NCBI GenBank assembly: GCA_046329495.1
Contig: JAXLUO010000005.1
Location: 138,275 to 202,274 of the forward strand
Source of the DNA: Bog-950 sp046329495
GTDB lineage: Bacteria > Bacteroidota > Bacteroidia > Chitinophagales > LD1
Length of the DNA: 64,000 nt
Direction: 5' to 3'
Shown here: one piece after another, positions 42,940-50,898 of the stretch
How the letters are laid out: each line of letters opens with the position of its first letter
Numbering within the stretch: position 1 is the first letter of the stretch
Position numbers and translations under genes: made by a program
The notes under the pieces: generated by a model
Seen by the model: only the letters and a program-made list of their open reading frames with translations
Databases searched by the model: none
What the model was told of the DNA's origin: nothing

Positions 42940-43806
42940 TTAGGACGTATGCAGGTAATTATGCAACGACGTTATGTTAGTTGATTCTTTTAAGCGCTGA
43001 ATACATTTCTCTTTTATCTGGCGCACGCGTTCGCGGGTTAGGTCAAACTTCTCGCCTATTTCCTCCAAGGTCATAGGTGTTTTACCATTCAAACCAAAGT
43101 AACTGGTAATAATTTCCGATTCGCGTTCGCTAAGGTTGCTCAGTGCGGCATTCAATTGGTTCTCTACGTTCTTCTGCATTAACTGGTCTTCCACCGTTAA
43201 GCTGTCTTTATCGTAGAGTGTTTCATGCAACGACATGTCATCGCTGCTGTGCATTTTCATATCGGTGCTTAGGGTATAGCTGTTTACGCGGAAGTATTCT
43301 TCAATTTCTTCCTTGGTCATACCCAGCATTTCCATCAGTTCTTCCACATCCGGCTCGCGCTGGTATTCCTGTTCAAACTGCTGAAAGGCTTTGGTTATCT
43401 TAGTGTAGGCGCCTATTTTGCTTACAGGTAAGCGAATAATCCGGCTTTGCTCTACTATACTTTGCATTATTGCCTGGCGTATCCACCACACGGCATAGGA
43501 TATGAATTTGAATCCCCTCGTTTCATCAAATTTGTATGCTGCGCGCATTAAACCGAGGTTGCCCTCGTTAATCAGGTCACTCAGGGGTAATCCCTGGTTC
43601 TGATACTGTTTGGCTACACTTACTACAAATCTAAGGTTACTGCTTACCAGCTTTTCCAGGGCGTCTGAATCCCCTTGTCTGATACGGCGTGCCAGGTCAG
43701 CCTCCTCCTCGGCTGTTAGCAAGCTGTGACGCGAAATGTCATTCAGGTATTTATCTACCTGCGAGTCGCGCTTTGCAATGTTGTGAGTAATTTTTAACTG
43801 CCTCAT
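42940..43806 (-). CDS. rpoD: Primary-type sigma-70 factor
   Basis: A 288-residue sigma factor of the short Bacteroidota RpoD/SigA type, without the long N-terminal region 1.1. Seen in order: region 1.2 (KYLNDISRHSLLTAEEEADLARRI), regions 2.1-2.4 (NLRFVVSVAKQYQNQGLPLSDLI, FISYAVWWIRQAIMQSI), region 3 and region 4 with the helix-turn-helix LEEIGEKFDLTRERVRQIKEK. It directs RNA polymerase to the TTTG/TAnnTTTG promoters seen in this window. The C-terminal tail (STNITSLHNYLHTS) is somewhat unusual, so a close paralogue of the housekeeping factor is possible. Confidence 0.9.
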   Translation of the reverse strand: MRQLKITHNIAKRDSQVDKYLNDISRHSLLTAEEEADLARRIRQGDSDALEKLVSSNLRFVVSVAKQYQNQGLPLSDLINEGNLGLMRAAYKFDETRGFKFISYAVWWIRQAIMQSIVEQSRIIRLPVSKIGAYTKITKAFQQFEQEYQREPDVEELMEMLGMTKEEIEEYFRVNSYTLSTDMKMHSSDDMSLHETLYDKDSLTVEDQLMQKNVENQLNAALSNLSERESEIITSYFGLNGKTPMTLEEIGEKFDLTRERVRQIKEKCIQRLKESTNITSLHNYLHTS

Positions 43807-43942
43807 AGGCTGATTTTTTCCCGGTTTTCCAATTACATAACCTTTACGCCCGTGCGCATAAAAGGTTACAAAACCTGAAAAAAAAGAGCCTGTTAATCTA
43901 TATCGTGATATATTACAACACGCAGGCGGATAAATACCGCTT

Positions 43943-44602
43943 TTACCCGGCCAAAGCCTGCAATAACAAGCTGTTTACCGCCTCACTCTGCGATAAATTC
44001 ATTACATGGCTACCCCCGGCTACCGGCAAGGCGTTTTTAATGCGGCTTATGGGAAAGAGCATGTCGTTATCTCCATGAATATGAATAACCGGGCTTTCCA
44101 CCGCAGGCGGTTGCCAGTTAATTACCGCATTTATGGCCCATTCAATAAAGTCCGGATCGGTATCGTCGGCCATCTGCTTAATCAGGGCAGCAATAGCAGC
44201 ATCTCCCCTGCTGTTTAGCCTTTCTGCAGCCAATTCATTAAACTTCTTAAAGGTATTGCCCGATAGCAGTTTATGCAATTTCAGCAGCTTCATGGAACGT
44301 ATAAAAAGAGGCAACTCCTCACGCGATTTTACCGAAGCCAGCAAAATTGTTTTGTGCGGCTTAAGTTTTGCAGCCAACTCAATAGCCACCATCCCTCCAA
44401 GCGAAGTGCCAATAATAATAAACGGCTCACGCGTATTTATTAAGGGAATCAATCGCTCTGCGTAATCGGCCAGCGTTTGCCCGGTAATTGGGTAAACGTG
44501 TTCTAAAACACGGGCATGGGGCCAAACCGCCAATTGTGGCAAATACATCCGCTTGTCGGCTCCCAAACCGGGTATCAGGTAAACAGAAGGTTTTGCTGAC
44601 AT
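43943..44602 (-). CDS. Alpha/beta hydrolase
   Basis: A 219-residue cytoplasmic alpha/beta-hydrolase. The nucleophile elbow is GTSLGGM with Ser67; the acid is probably the Asp of HIHGDNDMLFP and the base the His of GGSHVMNLSQS near the C-terminus. The oxyanion region YLIPGLGADKRMY is at the N-terminus. Substrate not known; esterase or thioesterase-like activity is possible. It is divergent from the reductase-like gene at 44690, and its stop codon lies 136 bp from the divergently transcribed sigma-factor gene start. Confidence 0.8.
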   Translation of the reverse strand: MSAKPSVYLIPGLGADKRMYLPQLAVWPHARVLEHVYPITGQTLADYAERLIPLINTREPFIIIGTSLGGMVAIELAAKLKPHKTILLASVKSREELPLFIRSMKLLKLHKLLSGNTFKKFNELAAERLNSRGDAAIAALIKQMADDTDPDFIEWAINAVINWQPPAVESPVIHIHGDNDMLFPISRIKNALPVAGGSHVMNLSQSEAVNSLLLQALAG

Positions 44603-44689
44603 GATTTTTGCATGAAGATAAGGATTGACCCTGGAAGGGGCTTTGTTTCAAATAAAGATATTCTACATTTATTGAACAAAAGGGCGCAA

Positions 44690-45748
44690 ATGAAAGATGG
44701 TTGGCTTATATATGGATGTTATGGCTACACCGGCAAGTTAATTGCTGAGTACGCAGTTAGCCGCGGTTTAAAACCAACCCTTGCGGGACGCGATAGCGTG
44801 CGAACGGAAGAATTGGCTAATAAGCTTGGCTTACCCTTCCGTGTTTTTGAAGTGGAAAACGAAGAAACGATCGCCGGGGAATTAAAGCCGTTTAAGTTAG
44901 TGCTGCATTGCGCCGGTCCTTTTAAATACACAGCCGGCAAAATGGCAAGGGCCTGCATTGCTGCAGGCACCCACTATCTTGATATCACCGGCGAATACGA
45001 AGTATTTGAAAAGATATTCCGTATGAATGAAGCTGCGGTTGAAGCAGGTGTACTCTTATTGCCAGGTGTGGGTTTTGATGTGGTGCCAAGTGATTGTATG
45101 GCATTGTATTTAAAAGAAAAACTGCCTACAGCCGATACGCTGGAACTGGCCCTTTTACAACAAGGGGGTAAACTCTCCCATGGCACAGCTATAACTGTAA
45201 CCGAAAACCTGGGCGAAGAAACAGCCATCCGCCAGCGCGGAAGGATCAATAAAGTTAAAAACGGTAGCCTGATACGGACTATTACTATCGGCGGTAAGGA
45301 ACGTCAGGCAGTAGCCATCTCCTGGGGCGATGTGGCATCCGCCTACCGGTCAACCGGCATCCCCAATATTATTGTTTTCAACATGTTGCCGCCAAAAGTT
45401 ATCAGCGGCATGAAGTGGAGCAACCATTTTGGTTTCCTGTTTCGTTTAGGGCCCGTAAAGAAGTTTTTAATTAATCGCATTAAAAAAGGTCCTGCCGGCC
45501 CAAGTGAGGAAATGCGCAGGAACGCTAAGACCTTTGTTTGGGGTGAAGCCACGAATGGTTTGGGAATTACCAAACAGGCACTGCTTGAACTGCCCGAAGG
45601 TTATACCCTAACCTATTTAACCGCTGTGCGCATTGTTGAACGGTTGTTGGAAAAAGCACCGGAACCCGGAGCTAAAACCCCTGCTCAGGTATTTGGCAAG
45701 GACTTCATTATGGAGTTTGAGGGGGTAAAACGGAAAGATTTAAACTAA
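44690..45748 (+). CDS. Saccharopine-dehydrogenase-like / trans-acting enoyl reductase family protein
   Basis: A 352-residue NAD(P)-binding protein. The frame is open 26 codons further upstream but the conserved N-terminus is MKDGWLIYGCYGYTGKLIAEYA, hence ATG 44690; TACATTTA, a weak -7-like element, lies at about 44662. The Rossmann motif is GCYGYTG, followed by LAGRDSVRTEELANKLG, LHCAGPFKYTAGKMARAC, GTHYLDITGEYEVFE and LLPGVGFDVVPSDCMA. This is the family that contains mycobacterial trans-acting enoyl reductases and eukaryotic SCCPDH; bacterial members are largely uncharacterised. True saccharopine dehydrogenase activity is unlikely. Confidence 0.8.
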   Translation: MKDGWLIYGCYGYTGKLIAEYAVSRGLKPTLAGRDSVRTEELANKLGLPFRVFEVENEETIAGELKPFKLVLHCAGPFKYTAGKMARACIAAGTHYLDITGEYEVFEKIFRMNEAAVEAGVLLLPGVGFDVVPSDCMALYLKEKLPTADTLELALLQQGGKLSHGTAITVTENLGEETAIRQRGRINKVKNGSLIRTITIGGKERQAVAISWGDVASAYRSTGIPNIIVFNMLPPKVISGMKWSNHFGFLFRLGPVKKFLINRIKKGPAGPSEEMRRNAKTFVWGEATNGLGITKQALLELPEGYTLTYLTAVRIVERLLEKAPEPGAKTPAQVFGKDFIMEFEGVKRKDLN

Positions 45749-45864
45749 GGCCAACAAATTGCGGCTTGTTCCCGTATACTACCCCCAACCGGGAGGAACC
45801 GTATGTTAATAACCGAGCGGGTGCCCCAAAAATATAGTGTAAATTAGTATTTATCTAAAACGTT

Positions 45865-48363
45865 ATGGCTTTGCAGCCGTTGAGCGATTATATAAGCATT
45901 AGCGATGCCAGCGGGCTTTCTGCTGCTATTCACTTCCGCAATATTGTGGAGTGGATCAATGAAGGTATCTTCTGCGTAAATGCAGAAGGTATTATTATTT
46001 ACGCAAACGATCAGTTCTGCCGTAACTTAGGGTATGCCTACCACGAGGTACTTAATACGCCTATCTTTAATTACTTCTGGGATGATGAACAGGTAAAAAT
46101 TTCAGCACAGAAATTAGAACTCCGCAAAAAAGGCCTTAGCGATAGTTACGACATCAAAATGAAGCGCAAAAACGGCGCTGCCATCTGGGTGCGTGTTAAT
46201 GGCAAACCTGTTTTTGATGCGCGTGGGCAGTTTGTAGCATCCATAGCAATACATACGGAGATAACAGAGCAGAAGAAACTGGAGGAAGAACTGATAGAAG
46301 CCAAGGAAGACCTGGAACAAAAGGTAGTAACGCGTACCCGTCAGCTATCCGAAGCCAACCACAAATTAAACGAACAGATACGCGCAAAAAAGCTCGCTGA
46401 AATATCACTTATTAATAGCGAAAAACGTTTCCGTGATATCTATATCAATTCGCCGGATGCCATTTATGTTGAAAGTCACGACGGGGTTATTCTGGATGTA
46501 AATGATGCTACCTGTAAATTACATGGTGCTAAGGCTGAGGAACTCGTGGGCAAAAGCATTTTTGATATCTCACCCAAAGAGGTGCATGACATTATTCGCG
46601 CCAGGCAACCCAAACTCATCAGTGGCGAACTAACCAAGTTCGAAAGTGAGTGCATTACTTTTGATGGAAGGATATTACCTATAGAAATTAGTGTAGCGAG
46701 TATCCTTTTTAAAGAAAAACCTTGCTTGCTGATGCACGTACGCGATATCACCCATCGTTTGCAGCATCAGGACTTACTTAAAAAACTGAATGAAGAACTG
46801 GAGACCAAGGTGCGCGAACGAACGGCAGAGTTAGAGGCAGCCAATGAGAAGCTTTTATTTGAAGCGCAGCAGCGCGAAAAAATGCACGAGGAACTTCAAA
46901 AACAAAAGGACTTCTTGCGCTTGATTATCGATTCCTCGCCGGGCCTGATATTTGTAAAAGATGAGGATGGCAAATTCCTGCTGGCCAACGAATCGGCCGC
47001 CCGGTTCTACAATATGACCACCGCCCAGATGGAAGGGCATTACGATTCGGAGCAAAACTTTAATAAGGACGAGTTAAATTATTTCCAGTGGCAGGATGAA
47101 GAGGTAATACGCTCAGGACAAGAAGTGCAGTTCCCTGAAAAGAGCTACATAAACCCCGAAACAGGCAAAACCACCTGGCTCTCTACCATCAAAAAACCAA
47201 TTCCTTCGCTGCTGCACAGTGGCAAAAACATTTTGGGTATAGCCACCGATGTTACGGCAATAAAAGAAACCAAGATCGAGCTGAAACGCTCGGAACAATT
47301 GTACCGCGAAATTGCACGCAACCTGCCCAAAGCAGCCATGTTCATCTTCGATCGCGACCTTCGATTCATTTTAGCAGAAGGCCCTCTGGTTGGCGTTATC
47401 AGCAAACCCAAAGGCGATATTGAAGGTAAAACCATTTATGAAGCCATCAGGCCCAATGAAGTACCAAGGGTAGAAAAAATTTACCGCCAAATACTGGAAG
47501 GCGACAATAGCGAATTCGAAACCACACATTTCGATCGGCATATACGTATTCACCATATTCCCATCCGCGACGATAACCAGGAGATTATTTATGGCATGGT
47601 GATGGTTTTCGACATTACCGATTTAAAAGCCGTACAAAAAGAACTGGAAAAACGCGCCCGTGAGTTGGAACGCAGTAACGAGGAATTAGAACGCTTTGCC
47701 TACGTATCCTCACATGACTTACAAGGTCCGCTGCGCACAATTGCCAGTTACATGCAATTGTTGCAAATGCGTTACAAGGATAAACTTGATAAGGAGGCAA
47801 CCGATTTTATCGATTTTTCGGTTAACGGTGCTAAACGCATGCAGTCATTAATACAGGACTTGTTGAGTTATTCCCGGCTTTCATCGGCACCTAAAGCAAA
47901 ATCGAAGGTACGCATTGGTGATGTAGTTGAAATTGCGCTTAATAATTTAAGTGCAGCTATCCAGAGCAGCGGCGCTAAAATAGTTGTTGGTGATATGCCT
48001 GAAATATTAGCAGAAAGCAGTCAGCTACTGCAGTTGTATCAGAACTTGATCGACAATGCCTTAAAATTTATGCCGAAGGACCGCGATCCTCAATTAACCT
48101 TAAGCGCCATGGAGCATGAGGAAGAATGGGAATTTACCGTGCAGGACAATGGCATAGGCATCCGTAGCGACTTTAAAGAGCGTATATTCCAGATATTTCA
48201 GCGGTTACATACCGACAACGAATATGCCGGCACCGGGGTAGGTCTTGCCATCTGTAAAAAAATTGTGCAATTGCATGGAGGCAGAATTTGGTTTGAAAGT
48301 GAACCAAACATCGGCACCACCTTCCATTTCACTATCAGTAAAAACCTGGAAACAGCGAAATAA
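45865..48363 (+). CDS. Multi-PAS sensor histidine kinase
   Basis: An 832-residue kinase with no membrane segment, so probably a cytoplasmic sensor. Four PAS domains: about 20-140 (ECIFCVNAEG-type segment and EITEQKKLEEEL), 190-300 (SPDAIYVESHDGVILDVND), 345-465 (SSPGLIFVKDEDGKFLLAN) and 480-590 (AMFIFDRDLRFILAEG), joined by coiled coils. HisKA follows with H617 in FAYVSSHDLQGPLRTI, then HATPase with NLIDNALKF, DNGIGIRSDF, GTGVGLAICKKIV. No receiver domain and no adjacent response regulator, so it is an orphan kinase. The signal is unknown; no heme- or flavin-ligand signature was evident. Confidence 0.9.
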   Translation: MALQPLSDYISISDASGLSAAIHFRNIVEWINEGIFCVNAEGIIIYANDQFCRNLGYAYHEVLNTPIFNYFWDDEQVKISAQKLELRKKGLSDSYDIKMKRKNGAAIWVRVNGKPVFDARGQFVASIAIHTEITEQKKLEEELIEAKEDLEQKVVTRTRQLSEANHKLNEQIRAKKLAEISLINSEKRFRDIYINSPDAIYVESHDGVILDVNDATCKLHGAKAEELVGKSIFDISPKEVHDIIRARQPKLISGELTKFESECITFDGRILPIEISVASILFKEKPCLLMHVRDITHRLQHQDLLKKLNEELETKVRERTAELEAANEKLLFEAQQREKMHEELQKQKDFLRLIIDSSPGLIFVKDEDGKFLLANESAARFYNMTTAQMEGHYDSEQNFNKDELNYFQWQDEEVIRSGQEVQFPEKSYINPETGKTTWLSTIKKPIPSLLHSGKNILGIATDVTAIKETKIELKRSEQLYREIARNLPKAAMFIFDRDLRFILAEGPLVGVISKPKGDIEGKTIYEAIRPNEVPRVEKIYRQILEGDNSEFETTHFDRHIRIHHIPIRDDNQEIIYGMVMVFDITDLKAVQKELEKRARELERSNEELERFAYVSSHDLQGPLRTIASYMQLLQMRYKDKLDKEATDFIDFSVNGAKRMQSLIQDLLSYSRLSSAPKAKSKVRIGDVVEIALNNLSAAIQSSGAKIVVGDMPEILAESSQLLQLYQNLIDNALKFMPKDRDPQLTLSAMEHEEEWEFTVQDNGIGIRSDFKERIFQIFQRLHTDNEYAGTGVGLAICKKIVQLHGGRIWFESEPNIGTTFHFTISKNLETAK

Positions 48364-48394
48364 GCCGCCCGGCTTACCGTTACCTGCGAAATTC

Positions 48395-48402
48395 TACTTT
48401 TG
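48395..48402 (+). promoter_or_regulatory. -7 promoter element of the short-chain dehydrogenase gene
   Basis: TACTTTTG matches TAnnTTTG exactly and lies 18 bp upstream of the ATG at 48420, giving a very short leader. No TTTG at -33 distance. Confidence 0.6.
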
Positions 48403-48419
48403 CATCAATTATAGTCAAC

Positions 48420-49190
48420 ATGAATTCGATACGCGGTAAATGGGCGCTGATTACCGGCGCAACTTCAGGTTTTGGTAAAGCTATAGCCGATAAATTTGCT
48501 CAAAACGGTTGTAATCTCATCATCACCGGCAGGCGTGGCGAACGTTTGGAAGCCTCGGAACATGTGCTGCAGGAAAAATATGGCGTGCAGGTACTTTCCT
48601 ATTGTTTTGATGTGCGCAGTTTGAATGATTGCATCGAAATGGCAAATGACCTGAACAGTCGCGAAATTGTACCCGACATGCTGGTTAATAATGCCGGACT
48701 CGCCTCCGGTAAGGATAAAATATACGAAGGGCTTATTGGTGATTGGGAAAAGATGATTGATACAAACATCAAAGGCCTGTTATACATTACCCGCTCTATT
48801 TTACCGAAAATGGTAGAACGAAATGAAGGGCACGTAATTAATATCGGATCCACTGCCGGCCATTTGGTTTACCCCGAAGGGAATGTTTACAATGCCACCA
48901 AATTTGCGGTTAAGGCATTGAACGAAGCAATCAACCTCGATTTAGTGGGAACGGCGATACGTTGTTGCTCAATTGACCCCGGAGCAGCAGAAACCGAATT
49001 TTCGCAGGTGCGCTTTCATGGTGACACTGAAAAAGCCCGGAAAGTGTACCAGGGTTACGAACCTTTGCACGCCCAGGATATTGCCAATGCCGTGTATTAT
49101 GTAGTTACCACCCCACCGCATGTAAACATTACCAATATGGTAATATACCCAACTGCCCAGCGCAATGTTTACGTTTGGGACAAAAAATAG
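48420..49190 (+). CDS. Short-chain dehydrogenase/reductase (YdfG-like)
   Basis: A 256-residue classical SDR. Cofactor motif TGATSGFGKAIADKFA, then GRRGERLEASE (NADP preference), LVNNAGLASGKDKIYEG, the catalytic Ser in NIGSTAGHLVYPEG, and YNATKFAVKALNE with catalytic Tyr/Lys. The C-terminal SIDPGAAETEFSQVRFHGD stretch is typical of the YdfG/serine 3-dehydrogenase-like group, which reduces 3-hydroxy acids and related carbonyls. Substrate in this organism unknown. It has its own promoter. Confidence 0.88.
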   Translation: MNSIRGKWALITGATSGFGKAIADKFAQNGCNLIITGRRGERLEASEHVLQEKYGVQVLSYCFDVRSLNDCIEMANDLNSREIVPDMLVNNAGLASGKDKIYEGLIGDWEKMIDTNIKGLLYITRSILPKMVERNEGHVINIGSTAGHLVYPEGNVYNATKFAVKALNEAINLDLVGTAIRCCSIDPGAAETEFSQVRFHGDTEKARKVYQGYEPLHAQDIANAVYYVVTTPPHVNITNMVIYPTAQRNVYVWDKK

Positions 49191-49212
49191 CAAGTTTCGG
49201 TGGGTATAGCAG

Positions 49213-49281
49213 GCTGATTAACATCAGCATAGCTGTTGACGCATGTCAGAAACTTCAATAGCTTTTAAGTAGCTATCTTTG
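49213..49281 (+). promoter_or_regulatory. FNR-like palindrome and -7 element upstream of uspA
   Basis: GCTGAT-TAAC-ATCAGC (49213-49228) is a perfect palindrome with 6-bp arms, and TATCTTTG (49274-49281) matches the -7 consensus. The palindrome centre is 53.5 bp upstream of the first base of the -7 box, about -66 from the start of transcription. No -33 element was found, which would fit an activator-dependent promoter. The same arrangement precedes ccoI and ccoS. Confidence 0.7.
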
Positions 49282-49297
49282 CACAAAACTCAGCTTT

Positions 49298-50131
49298 ATG
49301 AAAAAAATCCTTGCAGCATTTGACGGTACGAAGTACTCGGAAGGTGCCTCACGCTATGCTATGGAAATTGCTAAAGCAACTAACGCGTTGCTGGTAGGTG
49401 TGTTTATTCAAGACATGCGTTACCTGAATTTCACCTACGCTTATGCATGGGACCAACCCTTTGTTGATTTTACCGCGATCGAACAATCGCAACAGGAAGA
49501 AAAAGATAAAGTGGCATTAAACATCGACCTGTTTAAACGTGCCTGCGAAGAACGCGGCATTCACCACAAAATACATCTCGACAAAGGAGTGCCGTTACAG
49601 GAACTTTTAAAAGAAAGCACCTTTGCCGATATCATCATTATCGATGAAAACACGGGATTCTTCTCCGTGGGCAATACCACACCTAATGTATTTGTAAAGG
49701 ATATGCTTGCCGATTCGCATTGCCCGGTACTCATTGTTCCCCATCATTATCACTACTTCGATAAGGTGTTTTTGTGCTACGACGGTAGTCCCTCAAGCGT
49801 TTTCGCCATCAAGCAGTTTGCCTATCTGTTCCCCGAAATGAATGACTTGCAAACAACCGTAGTTACGGTAAATGAAAAGTCATCAAACCACATAAAGGAG
49901 GGTTATAATTTCAAGGATCTGATAAATGCACATTTTAAGGAAGCCGAGTATCAAGTATTACATGGCAATCCGGAAGAAGAGCTTATCAATTTTCTTAAAA
50001 ACAATGCGTCCAATGCCATTGTAGTTATGGGTGCATACGGCCGCAGCGGGTTGTCGCGTATGTTTCACCAAAGCTTATCAAACCGGGTAATCAAAGATTT
50101 AAATGTTCCGGTATTTATAACCCATCAATAA
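49298..50131 (+). CDS. Universal stress protein, two tandem Usp domains
   Basis: A 277-residue cytoplasmic protein with two UspA folds. Domain 1 (about 1-150) starts KKILAAFDGTKYSEGASRYAMEIAK; domain 2 (about 155-277) starts KVFLCYDGSPSSVFAIKQFA. The ATP-binding-type motif is present only in domain 2 (VMGAYGRSGLSRMFHQSLS), so domain 2 may bind nucleotide while domain 1 ends with DSHCPVLIVPHH. Usp proteins protect during starvation and oxygen limitation. The FNR-like palindrome upstream and closeness to the cbb3 genes suggest expression at low oxygen; that is an inference. The 125-residue gene follows 74 bp downstream. Confidence 0.9.
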   Translation: MKKILAAFDGTKYSEGASRYAMEIAKATNALLVGVFIQDMRYLNFTYAYAWDQPFVDFTAIEQSQQEEKDKVALNIDLFKRACEERGIHHKIHLDKGVPLQELLKESTFADIIIIDENTGFFSVGNTTPNVFVKDMLADSHCPVLIVPHHYHYFDKVFLCYDGSPSSVFAIKQFAYLFPEMNDLQTTVVTVNEKSSNHIKEGYNFKDLINAHFKEAEYQVLHGNPEEELINFLKNNASNAIVVMGAYGRSGLSRMFHQSLSNRVIKDLNVPVFITHQ

Positions 50132-50205
50132 CGTATCAACTAAAACCAAATAAATAACCCGGGGATCTAAAATTTTGAACCTCCCCATTAAACCAACGAA
50201 AAAAG

Positions 50206-50583
50206 ATGAAAGCTTCATTAAACTATTTACATCATCAGGGTCAGGATTGGATGCGCGAACTTGAATTCTACAAGGATGGTTTAACCGTATTAAGCACCCG
50301 CCTTGGCGAAGTAGCAAGCCGCAATACCGATAAAGAAGTATTAGCGCAGGTTGAACATTTCCAGAACAAATTTATCATGCAACGCGAACAATTAGACATA
50401 CTAAAACATGATGTGGGCGCTTACAATCACGACATCGAAACTTTAACCAAAGAAAAGCCCGAGCACATTAATGAAAAGTCGAGCACATTAAACGAGAGTT
50501 TACAGAATAGAATGAAAGATTTTTCACAATCCCTTTCGGAAACCCGCGGTGAATTCAATCGCTTTTTGAGCAAATACTTCTAA
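50206..50583 (+). CDS. Small coiled-coil protein, function unknown
   Basis: A 125-residue soluble protein that appears to be entirely alpha-helical. Long amphipathic helices (about 5-45, 47-85, 95-122) are charged and lack cysteines: WMRELEFYKDGLTVLSTRLGEV, FQNKFIMQREQLDILKHDVG, LQNRMKDFSQSLSETRGEFN. It may fold as an antiparallel helical bundle. No family recognised. It follows the stress protein on the same strand with a weak -7-like AAATTTTG in the gap (about 50170) and has its own strong terminator. A stress-related role is suggested by position only. Confidence 0.7.
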   Translation: MKASLNYLHHQGQDWMRELEFYKDGLTVLSTRLGEVASRNTDKEVLAQVEHFQNKFIMQREQLDILKHDVGAYNHDIETLTKEKPEHINEKSSTLNESLQNRMKDFSQSLSETRGEFNRFLSKYF

Positions 50584-50603
50584 TTTAATTGCTTAAGCTT
50601 TTT

Positions 50604-50646
50604 ATAAATGAAAACAGCTACCTCTTAGATAGCTGTTTTCATTTAT
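50604..50646. terminator. Perfect 17-bp hairpin behind the small coiled-coil gene
   Basis: ATAAATGAAAACAGCTA pairs exactly with TAGCTGTTTTCATTTAT around a 9-nt loop, 20 bp after the stop codon at 50583. The stem ends in A/T on both sides, so it can act in both directions. Confidence 0.85.
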
Positions 50647-50856
50647 GTTACTGATTAAGGTCATACCTATCTCTGACGGCTGTCATACCTGCCACTTCAA
50701 ACTCTTTTTTTCTTTGCCTTATCAAAGTTGCACCGCTACACAAGTATTGTAACTCTGAAAGAAACTTGAGAATTATCGTTCTGTATTAAAATTATCGCTG
50801 CGCGTTCTTACCATAATAATCGCTGAGTCCTATTAGTCCAACAAGGCGCGTACGAG
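50647..50856. other. Intergenic spacer without a recognisable gene
   Basis: About 210 bp between two terminators. It holds a direct repeat of TCATACCT (50661 and 50684), three loosely related ATTATCG/TAATCGCTG segments, and ATAATCGCTGA (50816-50826), which is the reverse complement of 11 of the 12 bases of the ATCAGCGATTAT sequence found at ccoI, ccoG and fixH. No reading frame of credible length; a small RNA is conceivable but not supported by a clear promoter. Confidence 0.4.
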
Positions 50857-50886
50857 AAAGCCACCGTTATACGGTGGTTTTTTTTT
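50857..50886. terminator. Terminator between the spacer and the histidine kinase gene
   Basis: CCACCGT-TAT-ACGGTGG forms a perfect 7-bp stem (extended by AA/TT) followed on the plus strand by nine T. The minus-strand histidine kinase stop codon lies 13 bp away, so it probably serves both directions, better for plus. Confidence 0.8.
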
Positions 50887-50898
50887 GTACTTACCCCA

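Noticed and set aside
44690..45748. True saccharopine dehydrogenase for lysine metabolism
   Set aside because: The motifs match the trans-acting enoyl reductase/SCCPDH branch, and no lysine-pathway gene is near.
50647..50856. Confident small RNA gene
   Set aside because: A terminator is present downstream, but no convincing TTTG/TAnnTTTG promoter was found and the terminator may serve the neighbouring histidine kinase gene; kept only as a finding.
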